DNA of 64,000 bases, taken from NCBI GenBank assembly GCA_025175895.1, contig CM046004.1, forward strand, positions 19,827,011 to 19,891,010, in the 5' to 3' direction. A program made the translations under genes and the position numbers. The stretch is from Wurfbainia villosa (Eukaryota; Streptophyta; Magnoliopsida; Zingiberales; Zingiberaceae). Below the pieces are notes generated by a model. That model did not search any database. It was given only the letters and a program-made list of their open reading frames with translations, and was not told the origin of the DNA. Shown here piece after piece: positions 33,511 to 45,915 of this stretch. Position 1 is the stretch's first letter. Each line of letters starts with the position of its first letter.

Positions 33511-35740
33511 TGTCACGTCTTGGGGGCATATCCGTCATCCAAATGACACAGGAGCCCCTTAGTGACAATATTCTGAAATACATGAACCAAATCTGGTAAA
33601 ACCCTCGAAATAATTATAGAAATACAAGTATTTTAATAACTGCATGCATGAACAACTAAACATATATCACTTAAAGTAAAATAGTTTTGTGACACCAAAT
33701 CAAATTGCGACCAAAAATCCAAAGTGCATAAATAAAATGCAATACCGATAAAGTAGATCAAGCAGCATCTCGACAATGCAGTGGGACAAGCACGACAAGG
33801 CACTCTCTGAGCGATATGAAGGTAGGTCAACCGGACACGTCCTCCATCAGTTAACCTAGAGAATAAGTGAGGAGGGGTAAGTACAACTACTCTGTGGATG
33901 TATAGACAATAGTCCATAATCATATTGCACATAATGGAAGTCAAAGGAAACAAACTAGAGTAACCCAACCCTCAGAGTACAAATATCAGTCTACTACTAT
34001 CCTGGTCAGCGGTATAACAAATATACCCGTAACATACACAACCACTGCAACAAGCAGTGCACATCCGGATACCATGACAAAGCCTCGTGGCTCTCGCACA
34101 AAAAGAGAACTATCTATGAGCTACCACGAACGTAACCCATGGGCCGACAATCAATAGCACGGTCTATGCGCAACTATATGCTACCACGAATGAGACTCGT
34201 GGATAGACAGGCAGTATATAGATATCTAGTTATCGACTGCACGCACTAGCATACTACCACTAATAGGTCGCGTGAGCAGTCGATTATCCTAGGTTGTTAA
34301 GCCTAGAGTTATCCAATACATCTAGCATAAAACGACCATCAACGTCGACAAAGATCATCAATCTACCATTAACCCATTGAGGTGGTCAAGCGAGGGTTTC
34401 AACACCTCTAAAACGAAATGTTTACCAAAGTTGGTAAAGATCATTGACTTATAAATAAATAAGTCGAGATGCTTAAATCTAACGTTCCAACCCTTCTAAC
34501 ACGATCGATTATCAAGGTTAATCAAAATCATAAGTCCACTACTAATCACGTCGAGATGATTAATCATAGGGTTTCGTCCCAACTAACAGGAAATGCCTAT
34601 CAAGGCCAATAAGGGCAACAAATCTACTATCAAGCTCGTCAAGAGGGTTAAGCCTAAATTATACCATTCTACCAGTTCAATCATGCATGCTACAACATGC
34701 TACCACGAACAAATCTCGTGGATACTTAAGATGTAAAGTAGCTATCTAGCTACAGACGTCATACCAATCCGATTATCATCATCTCCGAACGGATACGCCA
34801 GAGTATAACCTTACAGTAGATTCTCAACCATGCATGGGGAACATGATCGACCACAGATATCCAAAGCAACCAAAGAGAGACTCTACCGTAGACTCTCTCT
34901 CAACCAAGAGTGGGAGATATAGTTGGCAGCCGAGATATGAACAATGTTATATATACCCTCAAAGGATTAATCGCATTCTAATCATACGAACTCTATTGGT
35001 CCGATCACCATATCACTGAAATAGTAATTGGATAAACATATATCAATATGCACATCCGGGTCATTATGCCTAGGGTTCCAACACTTAGGGTTCCACTAAT
35101 GTTGTTTCATTCCTGAGATCCGCTCCTATAGAATAACCTCATCTAAGTTATTCTATCTCTACTAATCTCCGTCATGGTATCCACCTCAATAACACATAAC
35201 CATATAAACATATAACACGTTGTCTCATAAACGACGGCATAGACATACTAATGGCAATCAATGGTTGAAATTAATTAGGGTATAACTAAAGAGTCATGCC
35301 AGAACAAAGTCAAGGCAATACTAAATAAAGCATCAGATGCCCATATATACCCTAACCTACGTAAGCAATGTAATCATGTCATCATGCATTAGGATCTGAG
35401 AGTCCAAGAACCTATATGTATACCTTCTACAAATTTATCCATCTTTGTTATATTATTCAACTAGTCTAATCCTAATACTAGTCCAAATAGTAAAAGGTAA
35501 ACATCTACCAATAATATCTAATCATTTATATCACAATGATAACTTGCTACGTATAGCAGTAATAGCAATTAATAACCATATGCTAACGATAAACCAGCAA
35601 CCGAAAGATCTAATAGTCTAACCGATATAAGGTTAAAATAATACCAGACAAAACATGATACCACTGCATAACCAATATAACCAATACAAATATGCACTAA
35701 ATCTAGAAAATTTTCTAGAATTTATTTACCTGTTAGCCGT
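33511..35740 (-). mobile_element. LTR-like segment inside element B interior (possible older nested LTR fragment)
   Basis: Starts TGTCACGTCTTGGGG after a leader-like stretch and a degenerate primer-site remnant (ACCAATAAAAT), as the real LTRs of B (35933) and D (19550) do. It carries several TACCACGA...TCGTGG hairpins like those in the B and D LTRs. No matching right end was recognised, and the end given is approximate. It occupies the place where gag should be. It may be a fragment of a related Tekay LTR or an LTR-like 5' leader. Confidence 0.4.
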
Positions 35741-35932
35741 CTGGAGATGTCCTGTTGCCGCCAAATCCCCCATATTGACCTCGTCAATAATACCTCGAAT
35801 TTCTGAAACATAAAAATCATCGAAAATCCGTACAACTCTGAAAATATCCCAATTAACCTACCAAACTTGGCGAACTCCAAAAACCCAAAGACCCTAAGGA
35901 ACTCGGAACCTACGCTCTGATACCAAATAAAT
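35741..35932 (-). other. Element B leader and primer-binding site (35914-35925)
   Basis: On the minus strand the site reads TGGTATCAGAGC at 35914-35925, seven bases inside the LTR, matching initiator Met tRNA. The rest is short AT-rich leader similar to that of D. Confidence 0.8.
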
Positions 35933-38833
35933 TGTCACGCCCCGAGGGAGTCCCCGCCAGACAAAAATCCGGCAGCATCTCCCTTGTATGGGTGACAATA
36001 CCCAATTTCATACAAGGCCTACACGGCCACTATACATCGGTCAACACGACCAGAATCCAAACAACCCATGCAGGTAATAAGGCCTTAGGCCAACAATCAA
36101 AGTAAATGGTAAATCGTCTACAACAACTAGACTTACCCTTTCTGCCATCTGGGCAGGAATACCCAACCAACACCAATCGAGATAAAATCCGAATAAGGGT
36201 CCACAAGGACACAAAAAATCCACGAGTACATAAATCCAATCTCCAAGCCTAAACATATCATCTAATAAAAATCCAAATCCATAAAAAAAACAAATGACCA
36301 ATAAAACTGTCACAACGAGTGGGGTTTGGCAGCTGGACTCTCTTGACAGCTTCATCCTGAAATAGATATAAATCAACGGGGTAAGTTCAAAGAACTCAGC
36401 GGGTATAGTTGATATGCAAAGTAAGATATAGCTAAAAATAAAAATCATGCTAGTACAGTCTCACATATAGGGTAAGCAAGAAATAAATGCAAAAGGACTG
36501 TACTCACCTGAATCTCCTACCCTGATATAGGAGCATGTGCCCTACTATAAGAGATAAAGTCATCATCATATACGAATATGAATCATGTATGCATGGCAAT
36601 CATAGGCAACATTCAAGGCATCAATACAATAATGCAGCAAACACAATACAAATGCTATCCATGCAAAATGCATGTCGTGTAAATGACATGGTCACCCCTG
36701 ACGCTAGTCAGCCGCCTCACACGCGATGGTGAAGCCGAGTGGGTAGGGCTATGACAACTGTGCACTCTACTATCATCGCACTGGTGGACCGAGTGGACAG
36801 GATCTTGCTGAGTACACCTATCCTCCCGCCACAACAGAGTGGGAGCTAAGCTCGTCTCCGTGTCATGTACTGCAGGAGGGATCACGCCTCGCTACCACGC
36901 TGCCTCATCGCTACCCATGAGCGGACTAGCGGAGCCTGACAGAGCAACTGCACATACCCTCCTGATGTACCACTAACCCATGAGTGACAGTGTGTGCAGG
37001 CCATATAACTGGCTGCGGGCTCAACTATAAAGGAACCCCGTCCAGCCAGCATGCAATTATGCAAGATGGTGCATGATACTAAAGCATGTAAATCCAACTA
37101 AAAATACCTATCCGAATAATATGCACAATCAATAAGTGAATATCTATGATCTAAGTAACTATGATCCAAATAAAACAGGGAAGATATAATCATAGTGATC
37201 AAATGCATGTATCTAGTAGGCACAAAAACATACTGGGCATATAAACATGAAAATTATTGCAAGCTATCCTAACTAGCATATCAAAATGACTATATCAAAA
37301 AGATAAGTCAAAATACCCGCCTTATATAATGCTTGTGATAACTATCTTCACGCCCATGGACCTGTCCCGTGACCGAAATCTGCATAAAACAACCGTTATG
37401 ATTTAGTACAATCATACAACGACTGATCGAATCGAATCCTAAATCGACTTCGTAACCCGATCAACTAAATTGATCTAGTTACCCACATAACCTAAACAAG
37501 TCTTCACATCAATCCCTATCGACCATTAAACCAATTAACAACCTAATCGTTGTCCAAAATCTTGTACAGCCTATCCCAATCACACTGCAACCAGCCCAAA
37601 CCTCCAACCCATGCTACCTTGTCTCACATCCTCGATCACCATCAATTGCCCGTATAGGATATAGGAACTCCACCAGGACACCCTAAATCGAAGCCCTCGA
37701 ATCACTCAACCTTGACACACATCCAAAATCTAGAAATTTACAGATATGAGGAAGTGTAATCAAGCTTACCAACCCTAGAAAACTCCACCGACAGCCTCCT
37801 TCCCAATTCTACCCTGTTCGCCGAAAACCTAACACCAACGCCAAAATACGGCTGCCAAAAACAAACATTTGCAACGATTTGAGATACATTTGTAAAATTA
37901 CACTCAAAAGGGATCTCATTTGAGATCAAGGAAAAATAGCCTCACTCACCTAATTTCTTGCGGCAAACCCTTGCTCCAACCGAGTACCCACCTAAGCTAC
38001 GCCGCTGGATCTGCAACCGGTGTCCTTCCTTCCAGCCGCACCTCCCATCGGACGAGTTCTGGCCATCGCAGCGAAGATGAGGAGGCAGAGACGTCGTGAA
38101 TGGGACAACGGTGATCTAGGAAAGGCGCAGGAGGTGGCGATGACTGGCCTTGGACGAATCTTGCAGCGGTGGAGGCTGGCTGCGACGAAGTGGAGTCGCA
38201 TGCGTGTGGCTGCGGCCGCAGCCACGACTGGCCGGCAGGCCGACGCTGGCTGAAGTGCGTGCTGCAGCGACGGCGGTGAAAGGGAAAAAATAGAGGGTGG
38301 CGCGGTCGGAGATCCCGCAAGATCTAGTGAGGGAGAAGGTCGTCAGTGCTGAGAGCTCATCGGCGACGACGGAGGTCTGAGCAACGACTGAAGGCGGTAG
38401 CGACGGCGCATTGGTGGCACGAAGAGTGCGATGGCTCCGTCGGAGTGGCTACGTGAGGAGAAGGCTCGGGCGCGGACAATGCTGTGGGTCGTCGGCGGAG
38501 AAGAGGTCATCGCGGGGCGCGGAGGGAGGTTGCGCGATGGGAAGGAGTGCGGCACGTGGAGAAGAAAACGACGGAGGCGAGTGGGGAAAAAGAAAAAGTA
38601 AATAGAAATAGGTTAATAAAATTTATTAACCCCTCAATACTGATAAACCAAATAGGCCTTTTAAAAGGCTATTTTTCTTATCCCCGTAAATATCTCGTAT
38701 AAGCCCCGTTTAAATCCAGAAAAATTCCGAACAAATTTCTAAAATTCCTTAAAAATCCTGAAAAATTTCCAGGATTATTTTCCTTAATTCCTTGGTCATT
38801 TAATTTAATATTTTAAATTTTAAGTATTTAACA
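35933..38833 (-). mobile_element. Element B 5' LTR (2901 bp)
   Basis: Begins TGTCACGCCCCGAGG, ends TATTTAACA, and aligns with 28074-30970 over its length with scattered differences. TATAC target duplication follows at 38834-38838. GC-rich block at 37990-38600. No independent gene is seen. Confidence 0.92.
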
Positions 38834-39193
38834 TATACAGCTGATGATATTGAGAATACTGAGGATCAAGTTGATGATATTGAGGCTGATAATGACACTA
38901 CTGATGTTCAGGCTGATAATACTCATATTGGCTAGTGCCTGAATAGTAAGAAGCACTAAGATCTCCAAATGACTAATAATATGGATCCATGTTGCAAGAG
39001 ATTTTTGGTCTTTCCTGAAACACTGACAAACACAATCAAAAGACACAAAAAATAGACACGACCAAGTATATGGATTTACAAGAAATAGAAGAATGCAACT
39101 CTAAACAAAAATTTTGAATTTTTTTTTTTTAAATGGATAAACAATCCTAAGTCTACCAAATATCATTACACTCCTCGACAACGGTGCTAAAAT
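38834..39193 (-). mobile_element. Element C interior copy 1, 5' end with primer-binding site
   Basis: Resumption of C after B. Contains the start of the C ORF (ATG at 38990, with a stop six codons in) and, at about 39168-39190, a primer site whose minus strand reads AGCACCGTTGTCGAGGAG. This is a changed form of the TGGCGCCGTTGCCGGGGA site of Athila/Tat-type gypsy elements. It touches the LTR at 39194. Confidence 0.75.
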
Positions 39194-40771
39194 TGATAAC
39201 GGTCTTTGTCATGGTACCGTTACAAATTAATTACTAAACCCTCTCTACGCTAATATAGCATAGTGAATGGCTCGGATCGTTTCCCAACGAGTGTAATTGA
39301 GAGAATAGTTGTCTTAGAATTATTAATTATTTCTTTGGATTTTTCTATTGAAAATGGAGATTTAAAATTTAGAAGACTAATCCTACTGAACGAATGACAA
39401 TGCAAGTAATAAAAATTCTAATCTAACTAAACTACAATTTTGATGAAATTAAAGGAAACATAAACTAAGCATTCTAATCTACTTGCATCAAATTAACAAA
39501 CATAAACCTAACTCAAACATTCAACCAAATAGAAAATTGCAAGATATTAAACTAACTAAATGCAACAACTATAATCTAATTACCCAAAGAAGCATTTCAT
39601 CGAATACTACATAAGCATGAAACAAAGTAAATTGAGTACGTGCAATCTAAATATGGAAGCTAAATTTGATTACAATCAACAAGTAAACATGAAGAAATAA
39701 TCAACAAGGCAAGTCGAAGAAGAATTGCATAGGTTGTTGTCAAAATCTGATCGAATGAGGAAGATGTTGTGATGGTGGTAGAGCGAAGGTGGCTGATCGG
39801 CTGGAAATGAGGGGCTAGCTGGAGATGTGATGGCAACTGAAGTGGTTGACCGGGGTGGTCGGAGTGGAAATCCCCTTCTCCAATGGCTCTTAATGAAGAT
39901 GGAGGAAAAGCTGCCGAAAGTGGAACTAGTAGAAGAGACGGGAAAATGCACAATTGGAGGGGAGCTGTGAAGGCGCAACCGAAGAGAAGGGGAATCCCCT
40001 TCTCCTCTTCAGTTGGCGGTTAGGAAGGAATCTAGATGGTGGTTGAATGGTGGGAGGAAATGGCTTCCAGTGAAGAAGAGAAAGCGATCGGAAGGTTGGT
40101 AGAGGAATGGAATGCTCCCACCATCCTTGGTGGAGGAGAGGAGTGGTCGACGGTGCTTTGAAGAAGAAGCGGCGGTGGAGCTCGTGGTGAAGAATAAGAT
40201 GCAATTGGGGAAGAAAAAGGTTAGTCAAAATAAATCTGATCAAGCTCCATAAATAACCAAAGTCCTAGATCTAATCCTACAGCCCAGAATGCTCCGATCT
40301 CCTATGGAGGGATCTGATCAATCTGAATGGACAATCACGATCAGGTTGATCTAGATAAAGGGTTGAGATGATTAGATCTGAGTGTATGGTTCGTGTCACT
40401 CTAGATCTAGATGGATGACTCAGAATCGATCAAATCTCATCGGACGATCAGGATTGAACAGATCTTAACCATTTCATTAGACTGATTTTGATCTTGATGA
40501 AGGATCTAGATTAATACAGTTTGAAATGTCCTTTATGATCCTAGATGAAGCCATATTTGATCCAACTCGAGTTTAATCCATTGGCTCATCTCGATGTCCT
40601 ACAAACAAGAGATAAAATTTACATATAAGTTCAAAATTTTGGAAAATTTACAATAAGGTACAAAATAGATCCCAACTCGTAAAACATGATAATAATCGAT
40701 AATTAATCATACGAGAGGATTAAAAACATCGAAATTAAGGATCAAAATAATATACAAAAATATTGTTATCA
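39194..40771 (-). mobile_element. Element C LTR copy b (1578 bp)
   Basis: Begins TGATAACGG and ends TTGTTATCA. It is flanked on the left by a primer site and on the right by a polypurine tract, so it serves both as 5' LTR of interior copy 1 and 3' LTR of interior copy 2. A purine- and G-rich block is at 39770-40200. Confidence 0.9.
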
Positions 40772-43700
40772 AATTCCCCCATACTTATTCTTACACGTCC
40801 CGAGCAAGTAAAGAAAACTAAAAGTAAACTAAAGATATATTTCCTAGCAATTCCATATCATACATTGAAATTTATGAAAGAAAGTTTCCTATGATTGTCA
40901 AATCCCAAAGACTCAAGCATTGATTGCCCCAAATCTTGCACAAGTTAATAAATATGGTGACTTCAATCCATCCTGAATAGAGTAAGAATGATAAAGCCTT
41001 ACAAGATAAGTGGTGGTTTCTCTTGCTCACATAAGTATGTAATAGTGGAGTTCACTCAAGCTACTCATGGTTTATGTACTACCATATGCTTGCTCTTCTT
41101 CTACCTTCACCACTATATACACATAGAATGCACAATCATTGAAGGTTTATTAGAAATGTAAGGTTAACATGAATACAGGAAAATAATAGTATGTGTGGAA
41201 GGAAAGAAAGATAGGAAATGAAATAGCTAAAAAAAAATGCAAGAAGACAAGGAAATATTAGAATGCTACATAGATGAGTATAAAAAAGCAATGCCCCAAA
41301 AGTTTCAATCAAAGCTAGCTTTTCACAATTCACGAAACATGTAAACAATCTCTATCACTTTCACAATATAAATCCACATATGATATATAATAAATCTCTC
41401 AATGGTTGCACAAGGAATGTCTATCACACAAATAAGAATTAATGCACAATATGTCAAAGAATTTTTTTTTCAATGCCTTTATTACTTTGGTCAAATGTTT
41501 CCTTTTTTTTTTAATTCCAAGTTTTTTCACTTTTTTTTCGATTTTTTTGACATGCAGTAAACTTCCCTATGCTCTAAAAAAATACATCAAGCTCAGTTAT
41601 AAAAATAAAAATATAGCTTGTCTATGTTGATCAAGAACGACTTGCATATGCTTACATTGAATTCTCCTTAGCTAATCTCTCCCCCACACTTAAACATTTG
41701 TTCGTCCCAGCCAAAATACTCATCATGGAACATCCAATATTCCACATTCAAAAATAAAAATGGAGAAGAAAGTAATGAAAGGAAAGAAAAATGACATGAT
41801 GAACAACTAGAATATTATTCAGTATGTGGTGATAGAAGAAGTAAAGGAAAACAAGTGAGAATTCCTTCATAATAATCATGCAAACCTATGGTTGTGTGGT
41901 CTCAAAAGAATTAAAGTAAGTTCTAGAGTTACAATAACCACAAGTGCACCTCACCTAAGCAATAAAAATAGGCACAATCTTCACTAGGAATGAAAAAAAA
42001 TCATCTCAATCTATCAACACAGAATCCATCACCAAGTAGCAACGATATACAATCAACTAATCCATTCTTGGCAATAAATCCCAAAACTCGACAATCAAAT
42101 TTAACTAGCTTTCACGACTTCTAATATGATATAAAGGAATCCATAGGGAATTTATTTCCAACACGACTAAACAAAGACTCGACACTAAAAACTTGACAAT
42201 AAAAAAACTAGCTAAAGCAAAAACAAACAGGGTAAAGAAATCTATATACAAAGAAAAAAAAAAGAGGTAGAAAAAGAAATGAACTCCCCTGGAGTACTGG
42301 CTGTTGAAGAAGATTCAACAAGAGGAGTCATGCAAGGAGTGGAGTAAAAGTCCTCCCCGACGATTAAGACGGTTCAAAAGTAAAATCCATGTCGGAGGTG
42401 GAATGGATCAAGCGAAAGCGAGCACCTCCATGATGTGATCAGAATTATCCTGTGTTTCTCCCTCTAATATGATCGCTTTCTTATATGTCTTCTCTGGAGG
42501 TCGGAGGTGATTCATTAGAAGCTTCCAGCCAGGGAGATGGATTATTGTGTTTTCTGTTAGGGCCTTCATCAGCATACTTGTTGGAGACTCTGGCTCATGT
42601 AGAAATGTCCAGTCCGGGGGTCTCCGACTATCCACCAGTCCTAGGTCAAGCTGGCAATTCTAGGTGTTGATATCTAGCAACTGATCCTCTTCTTCAGAAC
42701 ATTCATCCTCTAAGGAATCAGAAAGAAGATTTAACTGCAGATCCTATGGTTGTAAAACAGGAAGATACAACTCTGAAAGTATTGCCTCCTTTAGAACATC
42801 ATTTACAATTTGAATATCAACAAGAGGAGCTAGCAACACACTCATGCCATCATCCTCAACATCTGACACAACAACAACTTCATCCATAATTACACATGCA
42901 TCATCATCAATGATATCTACAATAATAATATTCTCATTTAGTGTTCTACATGAAACAACATTATCTTCAAAGTTCCCAACATCAACATTCACATCAATTT
43001 CTAGAGCATCAGAAATTACATCATCACCATGCATTGTAGTGGAGTCCTGTAGAGTTGTAGAAGTAAAGGCAATCGTATCTCGAACTTTGCAATCTATCTC
43101 CTCAAGCATGTCAATCTGCCTCGGCATAAATCAACGAGGAATAATCTCTGACATAGGTTGAATGACTTCTTGTGTCTACATCTACTAGATGGATGATCTA
43201 AGTTGATTTAACTGACTTTCCAATTCATGCTATGATGCTTCAACTTCTTGTTTGTAATAGAGACCACTGGCCATTTGCATTCGCTTTATAGCTAGCTGTT
43301 GGATAAGCTTCATCAAATATTGTATTGAATTTTATCGTTAGCTAGGGGTACAACCTTGTTCACTGTAGTTTTGAAATCCAATGGACTCTGATATGCAGAA
43401 GAGTTATGAGCATTTGGATGTTGTGATATCCCATGTGTGTAACGTGATTGATTTCACCAACTAGGCATGTAAGAACTGTAAATGGGGGAGGTGGATAGCA
43501 CTGAGATTGCTTAGTAAAATATTGATGTGTGTGCCCATATCTTAAATTTGAATTGAAATCATATGTACCAGAAAATGAAGTATACATGTCCTGCTGATAC
43601 AGCTATGATATTGAGAATACTGAGGATCAGGTTTATGATATTGAGCATGGTACTGGCACTGGTGATGTTCAAGCTGATAATACTCATATTGCCTAGTGCC

Positions 43701-43972
43701 TGAACAGTAATCATCACTAAGATCTCCAAATGACTGATAATATGAATCCATGTTGCAAGAGATTTCTGGTCATTCCTGAAAGACTGACAAACACAATCAA
43801 AAGACACAAGAAATAGACATAACCAAGTACATGGATATGCAAGAAATAGAAGAATGCAACCCTAAATAAAAATTTTGAATTTTGAATTTTTTTTATTTTT
43901 TTTTTAGAAAAATGGACAAACAATTCTAAGTCTATCAAGCATCATTCCACTCCTTGGCAATGACGCCAAAAT
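40772..43972 (-). mobile_element. Element C interior copy 2 (3.2 kb)
   Basis: Uninterrupted interior: polypurine tract at 40772-40788, AT-rich non-coding part with a T-rich tract at 41460-41555, coding remnant, and primer site at about 43945-43970 (minus strand TGGCGTCATTGCCAAGGAG). The tandem duplication starts inside it at 41092. Confidence 0.88.
42408..43751 (-). pseudogene. Element C ORF, copy 2 (unrecognised, Gln/Tyr-rich then acidic)
   Basis: Starts at ATG 43751 (MDSYYQSFGDLSDDY), a Tyr/Gln/His-rich N-terminal segment. Successive frames follow: 43542-43751; the acidic part 42744-43127 (127 residues, Asp/Val/Ile-rich); and 42408-42635, containing NHLRPPEKTYKKAI. The helical segment present in copy 1 has a shifted frame here. 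Shifts and stops break it. No zinc knuckle, protease or RT motif is visible. It is on the sense strand and starts some 200 bases after the primer site, where gag would be, so a structural role is the simplest guess. Confidence 0.5.
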
Positions 43973-45507
43973 TGATAATGGTGTTGGTCATGGTACCGTT
44001 ACAAATTAATTAACAAACCCTCTCTATGCTAATATAACATAGTGAATAACCCGGATCATTTCCTAACGAGTGTAATTGAGAGAATAGTAGTCTTAGGATT
44101 ATTAATTCTTTCTTTGATTTTTTCTATAGAAAATGGAGATTTGAAATTTAAAAGACTAATTCTACTGAATGAAAGACAATGCAAGTGATAAAAATTATAA
44201 TCTAACTAAACTACAATTTCGATGAAATTAAAGGAAACATAAACTAAGCATCTTAATCTATTTGCATCAAATTAACAAACATAAACCTAACTTAAACATT
44301 CAACCAAATAGAAAATTTCAAGATATTAAACTAACTAAATGCAACAACTACAATCTAATTATCCAAAGAAACATTTCATCGAATAATACGTAAGCATGAA
44401 ACAAAGTAAATTGAGTGGAAGCTAAATTTGATTACAATGAACAAGACAAGTCAAAGAAGAATTGCATAGGCTGTTGTCCAGAAAATCTAGCTGGACGAGG
44501 AAGATGTTGTGATGGTGGTAGAGCGAAGGTGGTTGATCGGTTGGAAAAGAGGGGCTGGCTGGAGCTGTGACGGCAACTGAGTGGCTAATCGGAGCGATTG
44601 GTGGGGAAATCCCCTTCTCCGATGGCTCTTGGTGAAGATGGAGGAAAAGCTGTCGGCGGTGGAGCAAGTAGAAGAGATGGGAAAATGGGCAATCGGAGGG
44701 GAGCTGTGAAGGCGCAACTAAAGAGAAGGGAAATCCCCTTCTCCTCTTTAGTCAGCGATGAGGATGAAATCTGGCCGGCGGTTGAATGGTGGGAGGAAAC
44801 GCCTGTCAGTGTAGAAGAGATGGTGATCGGAGGGTTGGTGGAGGAATGGAATGTCACCGCCGGCCGTGGTGGAGAGGAGTGGTTTACGGTGCTTAGAAGA
44901 AGAAGCGGCGGTGGAGCTCGTGGTGAAGAAGAAGCTGCGATGGGGGAAGAAGAAGGCCGGTCAAAATAAATCTGATCAAGATCCATAAATAACCCAAGTC
45001 CTAAATCTGATCCTACGACCCAGAATGCTCTGATCCTTTATGGACGGATCTGATCAATCTGAATGGAGGATCATAATCAGCATGTTCTAGATGAAGGATT
45101 GAGATGAATAGATCTGAGTGTATGGTTTGGATCTCTCCAGATCTAGATAGATGGCTCAAAATCGATCAGATCTCATCAGACGGTCAGGATTGAACAGATC
45201 TGAACTCTTTGATTAAACTGCTTTTGATCTTGATGAAGGGTCCAGATTAATATAGTTTGAAATGTCCTTTATGATCCTAGATGAAGTCATATTTGATCCA
45301 ACTCGAGTCTAGTCCATTGGCTCATCTCGATGTCCTATAAACAAGAGATAAAATTTACATATAAGTCCAAAATTTAGAAGAATTTACAATAAGATTCAAA
45401 ATAGATCCCAAATTGTAAAATATAATAATAATCGATAATTAATCATACAAGAGGATTAAAAACATAGAAATTAAGGATCAAAATAATATACTAAAATATT
45501 ATTATAA
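43973..45507 (-). mobile_element. Element C LTR copy c (1535 bp)
   Basis: Begins TGATAATGG and ends ATTATAA (the CA is mutated). Primer site directly left. To the right is not a polypurine tract but the middle of an element F LTR, so this is the outer (5') end of C. Minus-strand frame 44585-44986 (133 residues, Ser/Pro-rich) recurs intact in copy d. Confidence 0.88.
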
Positions 45508-45915
45508 ACTTGCTAATACAGTCGACGGGTAAACACAAAAGTGAGGTTTTACCTAAATATGAACCCCTCATACTTGATCGACCATCCTTAGTCTAGACTT
45601 AAGTCTTCTAACCACCTCCATCAGCCTCCAGACCTCAGAGTTCATCCGATTCCTCCACGACTCCTTCACCCTTCGCGTTAGCCTTCAGGTGCTTCCATCG
45701 ACTATGTCATGCTAACCGGGTCTCCTTTGGCAAGATTCATTTGGACTTATGCCGTCAAGACTATATGCTTGGACTTTACGCTCCCATATGACTTTGGATA
45801 TCACAATCATCCACTTGTCATATGGTTAAACCTATATCCAACCATATTGACAAATATCAAAATACTACTTGAGTCCCATTCGAGTCTAGTCAACATTGAC
45901 CCGGGGTCTATTACA
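45508..45915 (-). mobile_element. Element F LTR fragment (first copy)
   Basis: Right-hand 400 bases of a copia LTR related to that of G: CATCAGCCTCCAGACCTC, a GGACTT...CAAGAC repeat, and an end in TTACA. It begins abruptly at the C boundary, consistent with C having entered this LTR. Second copy at 54215-54627. Confidence 0.75.

Larger units (their letters stand above)
28074..38833 (-). mobile_element. Element B: Tekay-like gypsy (chromovirus) retrotransposon, LTR to LTR, 10.8 kb, defective
   Basis: LTRs 28074-30970 and 35933-38833 flank a 5.0 kb interior. TATAC at 28068-28072 and 38834-38838 is the target duplication; one extra C (28073) lies between the left TATAC and the TG. A primer site is at 35914-35925, a polypurine tract at 30971. 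The interior has broken integrase with chromodomain remnants, decayed RT and RNase H, and no recognisable gag or protease. Inserted in interior copy 1 of C. Confidence 0.92.
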
